Positions 17,928 through 26,809 of a stretch of 64,000 bases of DNA are shown one piece after another. The notes under the pieces were generated by a model that saw only the letters and a program-made list of their open reading frames with translations, was not told where the DNA came from and searched no databases. Both the position numbers and the translations under genes were made by a program. How positions within the stretch are numbered: the stretch's first letter is position 1; the number at the start of each line of letters is the position of its first letter. Source of the DNA: Hahella ganghwensis DSM 17046 (GTDB lineage Bacteria > Pseudomonadota > Gammaproteobacteria > Pseudomonadales > Oleiphilaceae); NCBI RefSeq assembly GCF_000376785.1, contig NZ_AQXX01000142.1:1-64000 (forward strand). Reading direction: 5' to 3'.

Positions 17928-18809
17928 ATGCACTTTACCCTACGCCAACTCCAGATTTTTCTTGCCGCTGCCCACTATGAAAACATCACTCAGGCAGCCA
18001 AGCACCTGTCCATGTCCCAATCGGCAGCCAGTGAAGCTTTGAAAACCCTGGAATCTCAGTTTGACATCCAGTTGTTCGACCGTGTCGGGAAAACACTACA
18101 GCTCAATGAACTCGGCAAATTATTGCGCCCACGTGCAGAGGCATTGATCGAGCGGGCCGAAGACCTGGAACTGGACTTTCGCCAACATACTGACATCGGC
18201 GCCCTCAAAGTCGGCGCGACACTTTCTATCGGTAACTATCTGGCTGTCAGCATTATGGCCCGTTTTATGCGCGAGCATCCGGCCGCCAGCGTATCCCTTG
18301 AAGTTGCCAATACCACAACCATTGCCCGCAAGGTTCTTAATTTCGAACTGGATATCGGATTAATCGAAGGTGAACTGAATAACGAAGAACTGGATGTCAT
18401 ACCCTGGCGTGAAGACGAGCTTGCGGTGTTCTGCGCACCGGAACACCCTTACGCCCGCTTACCTGCGCTAACAGATGAGGACATTCTGAATGCTGACTGG
18501 ATACTACGGGAACGCGGCTCCGGAACCCGACAGGCATTCGAATGGGCAATGCATGGCATTATTCCACAATTAAAAGTCCTGATTGAACTACAGCACACCG
18601 AGGCCATCAAGAGAGCTGTCGAGGCCGGCCTGGGCATCGGCTGCCTTTCACGCATCACTCTCGAAGACGCTTTCAAGCGGGGCAGCCTGGTGCCGCTCCC
18701 AGTCCCACAGCGACAGTTCGGACGACATTTCTATTTCATCCTGCACAAAGAAAAGTACCGTAGCGCCGGAATTCAAAACTGGCTGGACCTGTGCCGGGAA
18801 CTCACCTGA
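17928..18809 (+). CDS. finR: LysR-family regulator, FinR-like
   Basis: A 293-residue LysR regulator. The N-terminal winged helix-turn-helix (ITQAAKHLSMSQSAASEALKTLE, about residues 20-45, here cited as a segment) is followed by a LysR substrate-binding domain. Divergent placement next to fpr matches Pseudomonas, where FinR activates fpr under superoxide stress. The gene name rests on that context. The 172-bp shared region has repeated ATTA/ATAAT elements (17895-17922) that could be the binding site. Confidence 0.85.
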   Translation: MHFTLRQLQIFLAAAHYENITQAAKHLSMSQSAASEALKTLESQFDIQLFDRVGKTLQLNELGKLLRPRAEALIERAEDLELDFRQHTDIGALKVGATLSIGNYLAVSIMARFMREHPAASVSLEVANTTTIARKVLNFELDIGLIEGELNNEELDVIPWREDELAVFCAPEHPYARLPALTDEDILNADWILRERGSGTRQAFEWAMHGIIPQLKVLIELQHTEAIKRAVEAGLGIGCLSRITLEDAFKRGSLVPLPVPQRQFGRHFYFILHKEKYRSAGIQNWLDLCRELT

Positions 18810-18835
18810 CGCCCCTCCGTCGCCAAACTCCAGCG

Positions 18836-19678
18836 CTACTCCACATACATCAGATCACAACTGTAGAAGTAACTGCCGTCCAATTCTTCATTCAACACCA
18901 GTGTCCGCATATTCATATCCAGAGCCTGTTTGCAGAGCTTATCCCGCTCAGCATTGTTCTCACGAAACTCAAGAAGATACTCTGCGTTAAAAATTGCCTT
19001 GCCAGCTTTACTGAAAACTTCCAGAACATCGCATTCGTCATACTCGAAACATTGTTCGTTGATGGCAAAGTCAAAATAGGGTTGAAGAACCTCCGCCTGA
19101 TCAAGATTATTCTTTAATCCGACAGCCAGTCCCCGCTTGTGAGCCTCCTGACTAAACCACACCAAAAAGGCAAGCTGCTGAGAGGGACTGATATCAAATC
19201 CTGTGTCTTTATCTTGATAATTGAGATTATCCGGCTCAACAGCATCACACCCCATCTTACGGGCATAATCCAGTCTACCGAGCATGATCTGACGAACATT
19301 TCCGGATTCCGGGTTTACCCACCTTTCCGTTGGATGACCATCCATTTCCGCACCAAGGTCGCCTTTCTGAAACTTCGCCCGGTCCGGGTTATACTCTTCA
19401 CTCGTCCCCAGTGAAAAATAGCAGATCAGATAAACACCCTGGCTCTTCAGTTTTTTTAGATAGGATTCAGACACGTCATACAAAGAAACGTCATAGACAT
19501 CGAAGGGCAAATCCAGAGAACTCTCATTATCCAACTGCCAGAACCAAGTAAACTCGGGCTCCGGCGCTTTCCAGCCGGATTCAGCCTGCGCAGGGATCGA
19601 AACAGACAAGGCCAGCAAAACAAATAAAGCACCGCAGCAATTCTTCCACTTACCAAGTATCGATATATCCTCAGTCAT
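18836..19678 (-). CDS. secreted GH114-type endo-alpha-1,4-polygalactosaminidase-like protein
   Basis: A 280-residue exported protein: N-terminal signal (about residues 10-33, ending PAQA), then a TIM-barrel-like domain of the GH114/TM1410 family. The motifs YDVSLYDVSE, GVYLICYFSLGTSEEYNPDR, MGCDAVEPDNLNY and FAINEQCFEYDEC carry the conserved acidic residues. The likely substrate is a galactosaminogalactan-like polysaccharide, which is inferred from the family only. It converges on finR with a 26-bp gap. Confidence 0.8.
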   Translation of the reverse strand: MTEDISILGKWKNCCGALFVLLALSVSIPAQAESGWKAPEPEFTWFWQLDNESSLDLPFDVYDVSLYDVSESYLKKLKSQGVYLICYFSLGTSEEYNPDRAKFQKGDLGAEMDGHPTERWVNPESGNVRQIMLGRLDYARKMGCDAVEPDNLNYQDKDTGFDISPSQQLAFLVWFSQEAHKRGLAVGLKNNLDQAEVLQPYFDFAINEQCFEYDECDVLEVFSKAGKAIFNAEYLLEFRENNAERDKLCKQALDMNMRTLVLNEELDGSYFYSCDLMYVE

Positions 19679-19964
19679 CCCTTGCCTTCCTCTCCGTCAA
19701 TGTAATATTTGTGTACCCAAGCTGACCAGCAGCAGTTCAGGACATTAGCATATTAGTCTGGCTTTACTGTAGCCGCTTATCTTCTTCGTGAATTATCACC
19801 ATGCGCTATTCATCCCCAGCTTTTTATAAACGATGCACGCCCCCTATCAGATGTATAAATTTTATCCATTAACACTCCTCCCAAACCTTGACTACCATAA
19901 ATAAGCTGTACAAAAAACGAGCAGCAGAATCCTTTGTTGCCAAAAAACTCTGAGGAGAAACGCT

Positions 19965-20384
19965 ATGTCATTAAAAGGCTCTAAAACCGAGCAAAACCTG
20001 AAAGACGCCTTTGCCGGTGAAAGTCAGGCGAATCGTCGTTATCTCTATTTTGCTGCAAAAGCCGACGTCGAAGGCTACAACGATGTGGCGGCCGTTTTCC
20101 GCTCCACAGCCGAAGGTGAAACCGGTCATGCTCACGGTCACCTGGAATATCTGGAAGAAGTGGGAGATCCCGCAACAGGCCTGCCCATTGGCGGCACCTC
20201 GTTAAACCTCCAGGCGGCAATTGCCGGCGAAACCCACGAATACACCGACATGTACCCCGGCATGTGCAAACAAGCCCGCGAAGAAGGCTTTGACGAAATT
20301 GCCGACTGGTTCGAGACTCTGGCCAAAGCTGAGCGCAGCCACGCCAACCGTTTTCAGAAAGCGTTGGATAACTTGGACGCCTGA
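19965..20384 (+). CDS. rubrerythrin, diiron domain only
   Basis: A ferritin-like diiron protein of 139 residues. Four helices carry iron ligands in [46 protein letters not shown] and [13 protein letters not shown]. The C-terminal rubredoxin domain of classical rubrerythrin is missing, so electrons must come from another protein. The next gene, an Fe-S protein, is a candidate donor. Likely role: peroxide reduction. A GAGGAGAAA ribosome site precedes the ATG. Confidence 0.9.
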   Translation: MSLKGSKTEQNLKDAFAGESQANRRYLYFAAKADVEGYNDVAAVFRSTAEGETGHAHGHLEYLEEVGDPATGLPIGGTSLNLQAAIAGETHEYTDMYPGMCKQAREEGFDEIADWFETLAKAERSHANRFQKALDNLDA

Positions 20385-20404
20385 CTCCAAGAGCAGTTAG
20401 CCGC

Positions 20405-20429
20405 GGGCATCTCAAAAAAAGAGGTGCCC
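20405..20429 (+). terminator. hairpin after rubrerythrin gene
   Basis: GGGCATCTC pairs with GAGGTGCCC around an A7 loop. No T-run follows, so it may attenuate or protect the transcript rather than end it. Confidence 0.45.
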
Positions 20430-20547
20430 TCTGCAGAGAATAACAATTTCAGGCACTGAAGTGACTGCGGATCAACCTCTCCTATCAATGTGATAGCAAG
20501 GGCATCACTTCAGACCGACACTGTGCTTACTCTTGAGGAGTCTACCC

Positions 20548-21870
20548 ATGAGCCAGGAAAAGACGACGAGAGAAGGAAGTCTTGAGGCCCCGACCCGCCA
20601 TGCACTTGACTGGCAATCCCCTGACTTTTACAACGAAGAATCTCTGAATCAGGAATTGGAGAGGGTTTTTGATATCTGCCATGGATGTCGGCGCTGCGTG
20701 AATCTGTGCCAGTCCTTTCCAACCCTTTTCGATCTTGTCGATGAATCCGACACCATGGAGGTCGACGGCGTCGACAAGGCAGATTACAAAAAGGTCGTCG
20801 ATCAATGCTACCTCTGCGATCTCTGTTACATGACCAAGTGCCCTTATGTACCACCACACGAATGGAATGTTGACTTCCCGCACCTGATGCTACGGGCCAA
20901 AGCAACCCATTTCAAAAAGCATGGCGCCATCTTTAGAGACAAGATCCTCACCAGCACTGACACTGTCGGCAAAATGTCGACCATCCCCGTAATCAATACC
21001 GTCGTAAATTCGCTGAACACCAATCCAGGGTTTCGAAAGCTCCTGCAAAGCCAGCTGGGCGTCCATGAAGATGCGGTCGTGCCCAAGTACTATTCTCCGA
21101 CCATGCGGCAGCGATTGAAGAATGAAAAGACTGGGGAAAGCAATTCCGCAAAGGTGGCCCTTTTCACCACTTGCTACGGCAACTTTAACAGCCCTCACCT
21201 CGGCGAGGATCTGGTAAAAGTATTTCGTCACAACAATATCGATGTGGAGCTGGTTCCCAGTGAATGCTGTTGCGGCATGCCCAAACTGGAACTGGGGGAT
21301 CTGGAAACTGTCAAACAACACAAGGAATACAACATTCCCATACTGGCGAAGCTGGCAGACCAGGGCTACAGAATCACCGCTTTGGTCCCCTCCTGCGTCC
21401 TCATGTTCAAACAGGAACTGCCATTAATGTTTCCAGATGATCAAGAGGTGAAAAAAGTGCAGGAAGCTTTCGTCGACCCCTTTGAATATCTGGCCATGCA
21501 ACACAAAGACGGTGCACTGAATCTGGATTTCAAGGAGTCACTCGGCGACATCAGTTACCACGTTGCCTGCCACCTGCGGGTCCAGAATATTGGACTGAAA
21601 GCCCGCGATGTCCTGAACCTCATCCCCGACACCAAGATTCATCCCCAGGAACGCTGTTCAGGTCATGACGGGACTTATGCCGTCAAAGTGGAATCCCACG
21701 AAAAAGCCGTCAAAATTGGGCGTCCAGTGGCCCGAAAAGTCGATCAGCTGAAAGCTCAGCACTTTGCCAGTGATTGCCCTATGGCGGCGCATCATATTGC
21801 CCACATTGCCGATACGGTCGATGAAGCTTTACACCCCATCACCCTGCTCAGAAAAGCCTATGGCCTGTAA
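20548..21870 (+). CDS. heterodisulfide-reductase/GlpC-like Fe-S oxidoreductase
   Basis: A 440-residue soluble protein. Two 4Fe-4S motifs occur near the N-terminus (CHGCRRCVNLC and CYLCDLCYMTKCP). Two CCG-type regions follow: SECCCGMPKLELGD near residue 240, and CHLRVQNIG with ERCSGHDGTYAV towards the end. This is the layout of GlpC/HdrD-type electron carriers. I start at the ATG at 20548 (ribosome site CTTGAGGAG upstream); the in-frame start at 20533 adds five residues. With the flanking rubrerythrin and DUF3501 genes it forms a conserved triad, probably electron delivery for peroxide reduction. Confidence 0.85.
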   Translation: MSQEKTTREGSLEAPTRHALDWQSPDFYNEESLNQELERVFDICHGCRRCVNLCQSFPTLFDLVDESDTMEVDGVDKADYKKVVDQCYLCDLCYMTKCPYVPPHEWNVDFPHLMLRAKATHFKKHGAIFRDKILTSTDTVGKMSTIPVINTVVNSLNTNPGFRKLLQSQLGVHEDAVVPKYYSPTMRQRLKNEKTGESNSAKVALFTTCYGNFNSPHLGEDLVKVFRHNNIDVELVPSECCCGMPKLELGDLETVKQHKEYNIPILAKLADQGYRITALVPSCVLMFKQELPLMFPDDQEVKKVQEAFVDPFEYLAMQHKDGALNLDFKESLGDISYHVACHLRVQNIGLKARDVLNLIPDTKIHPQERCSGHDGTYAVKVESHEKAVKIGRPVARKVDQLKAQHFASDCPMAAHHIAHIADTVDEALHPITLLRKAYGL

Positions 21871-21918
21871 AAAGCCTGCAAACCTGCAAAAGAGCCAGAA
21901 AAGCTTGAGGAGATCACT

Positions 21919-22527
21919 ATGCACGCTACCAGCATCAGCAAACTGACCCACAAAGACCTGTGGTCCCTGGAGGAATATGACATCCGCCGCAAGGACTTCC
22001 GCACCCAGGTAATGCACCACAAAAAAGATCGACAGGTTGCCCTGAATGAACATATGCGTCTCTATTTTGAGGATCGCATGACGGTGCAGTATCAAATACA
22101 GGAAATGCTGCGCATCGAAAAACTGTTCCGGCGTGATGAGATCCAGGATGAACTGGATGCCTACAACCCGCTCATCCCAGACGGCAGCAATTTCAAAGCC
22201 ACCTTCATGCTGGAATATGATGACCCTGATGTTCGCAAAGAAGAACTGAAGCGACTGAAAGGCATCGAGCGATCATTATCACTCAAAGTGAGCGATCATA
22301 GCCCCGTACCCGCTATTGCCGATGAAGACCTGGAGCGCGAAGACGCGGAGAAAACCACCTCCGTTCACTTTGCCCGCTTCGAGCTCACGCCGGAAATGGT
22401 CGCCGCTGTTAAGCAGGGAGCAAGCATCGGATTTATCATCGATCATCCGCAGGCACAATTGACGATGACGGTTCCCGAAAATGTTAGGAAATCTCTGGCT
22501 GGCGATTTGGCAGGGGAAGTTGTTTAG
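21919..22527 (+). CDS. DUF3501 family protein
   Basis: A 202-residue soluble protein, rich in charged residues and mainly helical in its first 100 residues (RRKDFRTQVMHHKKDRQVAL, MTVQYQIQEMLRIEKLF). The family has no assigned activity but is regularly found beside rubrerythrin and the GlpC-like Fe-S protein, as here (48 bp downstream, good GAGGAG site). A role as assembly or docking partner is inference. A stem-loop follows the stop at once. Confidence 0.85.
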   Translation: MHATSISKLTHKDLWSLEEYDIRRKDFRTQVMHHKKDRQVALNEHMRLYFEDRMTVQYQIQEMLRIEKLFRRDEIQDELDAYNPLIPDGSNFKATFMLEYDDPDVRKEELKRLKGIERSLSLKVSDHSPVPAIADEDLEREDAEKTTSVHFARFELTPEMVAAVKQGASIGFIIDHPQAQLTMTVPENVRKSLAGDLAGEVV

Positions 22528-22529
22528 GT

Positions 22530-22552
22530 GCTCAGCTTATCAATGGCTGAGC
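22530..22552 (+). terminator. stem-loop after the rubrerythrin triad
   Basis: GCTCAGC and GCTGAGC pair around a 9-base loop, three bases after the DUF3501 stop. No T-run follows, so it may be a processing or stability element. Confidence 0.4.
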
Positions 22553-22601
22553 GATCATCTGATCGACAGCCATTTAAATAAAAGCTTTTTAAAGTCGCAA
22601 C

Positions 22602-22922
22602 CTACACTTCTACAAAATCATCGTCATCATCTCTTGACGGCCGAGACTTACGCCGCTTCATCAGCTCTTTTTCTAACGGCTTATAAAAGACCTCATCATC
22701 ATGCTTAGGCCAGCCAGCCTTAACAACATTCAAGAACTCATTCATTGTTACCCAACCCACGACTTTCGCAGAGTAGCCTAGCTCCCAATCCTGACCATTC
22801 CATTCTGCAACATCATAAGAGCCAAAGCCGTGCTGGTAACGCACCGCAATAAAATGCAAGCCTATTTGAGAAGGGTTTTCATTTTCATGCCACTCAAGTG
22901 GCAAATTAAGATCTTCATTCAT
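22602..22922 (-). CDS. hypothetical protein, acidic C-terminus
   Basis: A 106-residue protein I do not recognise. It is aromatic-rich and lacks a signal peptide or membrane segment. An alternating pattern (GLHFIAVRYQHGFGSYDVAEWNGQDWELGYS) suggests a small beta domain like those in some phage or plasmid-borne DUFs. A basic stretch (KELMKRRKSRPSR) and a DDDDDF tail follow. It stands alone in opposite orientation to its neighbours. A short open frame just upstream (22962-23087) may be a relic of a partner gene. Confidence 0.55.
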   Translation of the reverse strand: MNEDLNLPLEWHENENPSQIGLHFIAVRYQHGFGSYDVAEWNGQDWELGYSAKVVGWVTMNEFLNVVKAGWPKHDDEVFYKPLEKELMKRRKSRPSRDDDDDFVEV

Positions 22923-23254
22923 ACCTACACCTTATCCCTGAACATTTCGGCTTTATCAACCTCAATTGGCAGGAAGCCAAGAAAACCAGGTAAGTCTGTC
23001 TTTATAGATTGAACAATCTACGTCATCAACACCTTTCACATTGACAAATCGGTTGTTTGAATTAAAAACAGGATTGACATACAAAATCTACAACCTCAGC
23101 AGACATCATCGACATTGAAGCAGATAAAACCGCCATATCTGAGTACCTGAGACTAACCCACAGCCATCCTGGCCTGTTTGCTTCCGAATAAGGCAAAGTT
23201 CAGCCACAATGGCTCTTCCGCATATGGATAGATACTCAGGATCACAAAACCAAA
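22923..23254. other. intergenic region with possible gene relic
   Basis: This 332-bp region has no complete gene. On the minus strand, 22962-23087 is open for 41 codons, with a protein-like tail ending DRLTWFSWLPAN, but no credible ATG. It could be the C-terminal remnant of a lost gene. I see no other structure. Confidence 0.4.
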
Positions 23255-23632
23255 ATGAATGTGGACCATGTCAAAGCCTTCTGCCTGTCCCTCCCCCAAT
23301 CGTATGAGAAAATCAGTGGAGAGCCTGCCAATATTCACGTATTCAAAGTCAAGGAAAAGCAATTTGCTTATTTTAAAACCAGCGATCCCGAAAGGTGGCG
23401 CTTCAGTCTGCGGGTGTCACCAGAGCGCTTTCTGGAATTAACGGACCAGGGCGGCGTAAAACCAGCCAGATACATGCACCGGTCCCACTGGATTTCTATT
23501 GTCGATGTTGCAAGCTTTGATGAAACCTATCTGCAGGAGCTTATAGAGTGGTCCTACGATAAAGCGGTAAAATCGCTTTCCAAAAAAGACCAATTACAGA
23601 TACAGTCATACTCACAACACTCTCACTCATGA
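23255..23632 (+). CDS. MmcQ/YjbR family protein
   Basis: A 125-residue protein with the MmcQ/YjbR (double-wing) fold. The opening DHVKAFCLSLPQSYEK, the central FAYFKTSDPERWRFSLRVSPERF and the SHWISIVDV...ELIEWSYDKAV end are family-typical. It is sometimes described as DNA-binding (CyaY-like fold), but the function is unproven. The C-terminus is Gln/Ser/His-rich. Confidence 0.85.
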   Translation: MNVDHVKAFCLSLPQSYEKISGEPANIHVFKVKEKQFAYFKTSDPERWRFSLRVSPERFLELTDQGGVKPARYMHRSHWISIVDVASFDETYLQELIEWSYDKAVKSLSKKDQLQIQSYSQHSHS

Positions 23633-23657
23633 CTTTAACCCCATACCGCCAGGAATC

Positions 23658-24293
23658 GTGATGCCCGACTTCGATAGTCTGTTATTTTTCCTCGGCGCCA
23701 GCGTAATTCTATGGATCACGCCAGGCCCGGACACCATGTACATTGTGGGTCGAACCATCTCCCAGGGACGCATGGCTGGCGTCATTTCAGTGCTGGGAAT
23801 CGGAGCTGGAATCATGGCGCATACACTTTTTGCTGCCGTCGGGCTTTCGGCCATCCTACTCGCTTCCGCCACGGCATTTACCCTGATCAAAGTGGCCGGT
23901 GCCGCCTATCTGATTTACCTGGGTATCCAGACCTATCGAAGTGGAAGGAAAGTAAAGCCTGACGGCGCCATTCTTCAGCAAAGCCACTGGAAGATCTTCC
24001 GGCAGGGATTTGTGACCAATTTACTGAACCCCAAAATTGCCATTTTCTTTCTGGCATTTCTCCCGCAGTTTGTTTCGCCCACAATTGATAATCCGGCCTT
24101 GGCTTTCCTGTTTCTTGGAGGTTTGTTTGTGGTTGGGGGCACCGCCTGGTGCCTATTGGTCGTGATGTTTGCCGCCAGATTCACCCATATGGTGAAAGAG
24201 AACGAAACTATGTCAGCACGAGTCAATCGCATCGTGGGCATCGTCTATGTAGGATTGGGCTTGAATCTGCTCAGCAGCAAACTCCAGTCATAA
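23658..24293 (+). CDS. LysE/RhtB-family amino-acid exporter
   Basis: A 211-residue inner-membrane protein with about six helices. The N-terminal LGASVILWITPGPDTMYIVGRT segment, with PGP, is the family signature, and FVTNLLNPKIAIFFLAFLPQF is the second conserved block. It probably exports an amino acid or homoserine lactone-type compound; the substrate cannot be read from sequence. It starts 25 bp after the MmcQ gene. Confidence 0.9.
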   Translation: MMPDFDSLLFFLGASVILWITPGPDTMYIVGRTISQGRMAGVISVLGIGAGIMAHTLFAAVGLSAILLASATAFTLIKVAGAAYLIYLGIQTYRSGRKVKPDGAILQQSHWKIFRQGFVTNLLNPKIAIFFLAFLPQFVSPTIDNPALAFLFLGGLFVVGGTAWCLLVVMFAARFTHMVKENETMSARVNRIVGIVYVGLGLNLLSSKLQS

Positions 24294-24430
24294 TCGGCTG
24301 GAAAAGCCTGGTGAATCAATACATCAGGCAACTAAAATAATTTATGGGTTGAAAACCCGGACACGATCCCCATTTACTGAGATTACGGGTATCGTCAGGT
24401 CCCCATTGTCAAAACTAGTAGGAGAGCAAC

Positions 24431-24712
24431 ATGGCACGAGCATCCGCACGCCACATCCTGGTCAGCACTGAAGATCAGTGCAATGAACTGAAAACCGAGA
24501 TCCAAAACGGCGCGGACTTTGCCGCATTGGCGAAAGAGCATTCTTCCTGCCCTTCCGGCCGTCAAGGCGGTGAGCTGGGCGAGTTCGGCCCTGGCCAGAT
24601 GGTAAAAGAGTTTGACGAAGTCGTCTTCAGCGCCCCCGTTGGTGAAGTTCAGGGCCCGGTGAAAACCCAGTTTGGTTATCACCTGGTAGAAGTCACCAAG
24701 CGTACAGACTGA
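24431..24712 (+). CDS. ppiC: parvulin-type peptidyl-prolyl isomerase
   Basis: A 93-residue single-domain parvulin without a signal peptide, so it is cytoplasmic. The motifs ASARHILV, FAALAKEHSSCPSG, GGELGEFGPGQMVKEFD and VKTQFGYHLVEV cover the whole fold, as in E. coli PpiC. A GGAGAG site precedes the ATG, and a strong terminator follows. Confidence 0.95.
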   Translation: MARASARHILVSTEDQCNELKTEIQNGADFAALAKEHSSCPSGRQGGELGEFGPGQMVKEFDEVVFSAPVGEVQGPVKTQFGYHLVEVTKRTD

Positions 24713-24743
24713 GATCTTAACAGCAAGATCACAAAGATTTCTG

Positions 24744-24768
24744 AAGGGAGCCATCGGCTCCCTTTTTT
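24744..24768 (+). terminator. rho-independent terminator of ppiC
   Basis: AAGGGAGCC pairs with GGCTCCCTT around an ATC loop and is followed by a T6 run. Confidence 0.9.
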
Positions 24769-24854
24769 GGGCCTGCGACCATGGATCAGATCACAGACCA
24801 TGGCGGAGTATCGCATCCGGCTCTTCTGAAACTATCTGACATCACCGGAATCTT

Positions 24855-26630
24855 ATGCAAACCAATCGCTGGCAAGCCGTCAAAATGGCCTCGCAATTTC
24901 TGGCACCTTACCGCCGTCAGATCGCCTATGCTCTCCTGGCGCTGCTGTTTACAGCGGGAATCACCCTCTCTATCGGACAAGGCATCAGGCTTCTGATAGA
25001 CCAGGGATTTGCCACAGCGTCAGCAGACCTGCTGGCACACTACGTCCTGATTTTCATCGGCCTGATTGTCGCCCTGGCCATCGGGACGTTTACACGCTAT
25101 TACTGGGTGACCTGGCTTGGCGAAAGAGTCGTGGCGGATATCCGGGACAAGGTATTCCGCCACCTGATTGAATTATATCCGGGATTCTTTGAACAAAACC
25201 GCAGTCTGGAAATCCAGTCCCGCCTCACAGCCGATACCACGCTTCTGCAATCGGTCATTGGTTCATCGGTATCCATGGCGCTTCGCAACTTAATCATGAT
25301 GCTGGGTGGCATCGTCTGGCTGTTCATCACCAACGCCAAACTGACCGCCATCGTCATGATCTCGGTGCCTCTGGTGGTGACTCCCATTTTGATTTATGGG
25401 CGTCGGGTCCGTCGACTTTCCCGTGTCAGCCAGGACAAGGTGGCGAATGTTGGCGCTTACGTGGGAGAAGTCCTCGGGCAGTTAAAGACGGTTCAGGCCT
25501 ATAATCATCAGGATATTGATAAACAACGATTCCACCAACATGTGGAAGACGCCTTCCGGGTAGCCAAACAAAGAACCGTACAACGTGGATTACTGATTAC
25601 AATTGTGATTGTACTGGTATTGGGTGCTGTGGCATTAATGCTATGGATCGGTGGACTTGATGTCATTGAGGGTAGGATTACCGGTGGTGAACTGGCCGCA
25701 TTTGTGTTCTACAGTGTTATCGTCGGCTCGGCCGTTGGCTCTATTTCAGAAGTCATCGGAGAACTACAGAGAGCCGCCGGAGCAACTGAGCGTATCGTAG
25801 AGCTTCTGGCCTCACGGAGTGAGATTCTCACTCCGGAGAACCCTGCGTCATTGCCCGAACAGGTACAAGGTGACATAGCCATTCAGCAGTTGACCTTCTC
25901 ATACCCATCCCGAAATGGAATACCGGCAATTGATGGCCTGTCTCTCCAAGTCAGGAAAGGAGAAACCCTCGCACTGGTAGGCCCTTCAGGTGCAGGTAAA
26001 TCAACCTTATTCGATCTGCTTTTACGCTTCTTCGATGCCGACAAAGGCTCTATCCTTCTGGATGGACAGGATGCTCGCCAGTTGGATTTAAAGGATTTAC
26101 GCCGCTGCTTTGCACTGGTATCCCAAAACCCTGTTTTGTTTTACGGAACTGTGGAAGACAACTTGAAATATGCACGACCGGACATTTCTGAAGAAGCGAT
26201 GATCGCCGCAGCCAAAGCAGCGCACGCCCATGATTTCATCACGGCTTTGCCTGAAGGTTATCAAACTCGCCTGGGAGATGCGGGTACTGGTTTATCCGGG
26301 GGACAAAAACAACGACTCGCAATCGCGAGAGCCATCCTTGCAGATGCCCCCATTCTGTTGCTGGATGAGGCCACCAGCGCGCTGGACGCACAAAGTGAAT
26401 ACTGGGTGCAGCAGGCACTGGACCAGTTGATGATCGGACGGACAACACTGGTCATCGCCCATCGCCTGGCCACAGTGAAAAACGCCGATCGCATAGCGGT
26501 CCTGGATCACGGCAAACTGGACGCCTTGGGAACACATGAGGAGCTACTGGAGAAAAGCGAGCTTTATGCCCGTCTGGCGTCTCTGCAATTCAGATACGGA
26601 TCGACAGAAAGCGAAGCCTGCGCCGAATAG
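24855..26630 (+). CDS. ABC exporter, fused membrane and ATPase domains (MsbA/LmrA type)
   Basis: A 591-residue half-transporter. The six-helix type I exporter domain covers residues 1-315. The ATPase domain (340-580) has Walker A GPSGAGKST, Q-loop VSQNPVLF, signature LSGGQKQRLAIARA, Walker B ILLLDEATSALD and H-loop VIAHRLAT. It works as a homodimer. Lipid, peptide or drug substrates are all possible, and no accessory gene narrows this. A MITE-like element starts 24 bp after its stop. Confidence 0.9.
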   Translation: MQTNRWQAVKMASQFLAPYRRQIAYALLALLFTAGITLSIGQGIRLLIDQGFATASADLLAHYVLIFIGLIVALAIGTFTRYYWVTWLGERVVADIRDKVFRHLIELYPGFFEQNRSLEIQSRLTADTTLLQSVIGSSVSMALRNLIMMLGGIVWLFITNAKLTAIVMISVPLVVTPILIYGRRVRRLSRVSQDKVANVGAYVGEVLGQLKTVQAYNHQDIDKQRFHQHVEDAFRVAKQRTVQRGLLITIVIVLVLGAVALMLWIGGLDVIEGRITGGELAAFVFYSVIVGSAVGSISEVIGELQRAAGATERIVELLASRSEILTPENPASLPEQVQGDIAIQQLTFSYPSRNGIPAIDGLSLQVRKGETLALVGPSGAGKSTLFDLLLRFFDADKGSILLDGQDARQLDLKDLRRCFALVSQNPVLFYGTVEDNLKYARPDISEEAMIAAAKAAHAHDFITALPEGYQTRLGDAGTGLSGGQKQRLAIARAILADAPILLLDEATSALDAQSEYWVQQALDQLMIGRTTLVIAHRLATVKNADRIAVLDHGKLDALGTHEELLEKSELYARLASLQFRYGSTESEACAE

Positions 26631-26654
26631 TGTGCACGGCTGTCGATTTCACCA

Positions 26655-26809
26655 GGAAGGCTCCGAGAACTTGGCGAGGCCGCCAGAGCAAGGATAAAGT
26701 TGGCGAAAAAGTGCAGTCTAGCGCGATATAAATGAGCATTTTGAGCCAACTCATTTTGAGCTAACTTTGACGCAGCAATGGCAACGCAGGTAGTTTTTAA
26801 GAGCCCCCC
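26655..26809. repeat. MITE-like element A with IS5-type ends
   Basis: A non-coding element of about 155 bp between the convergent ABC exporter and GntR stops. Its ends form an imperfect inverted repeat (GGAAGGCTCCGAGAACT at the left; GGGGGGCTCTTAAAAACT read inward from the right). Flanks are CCAG and CTAG. The right end ends exactly at the GntR stop codon. Internally it shares CAAYGGCAACGC followed by TAGTTT with element B at 46086-46184. Confidence 0.6.
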
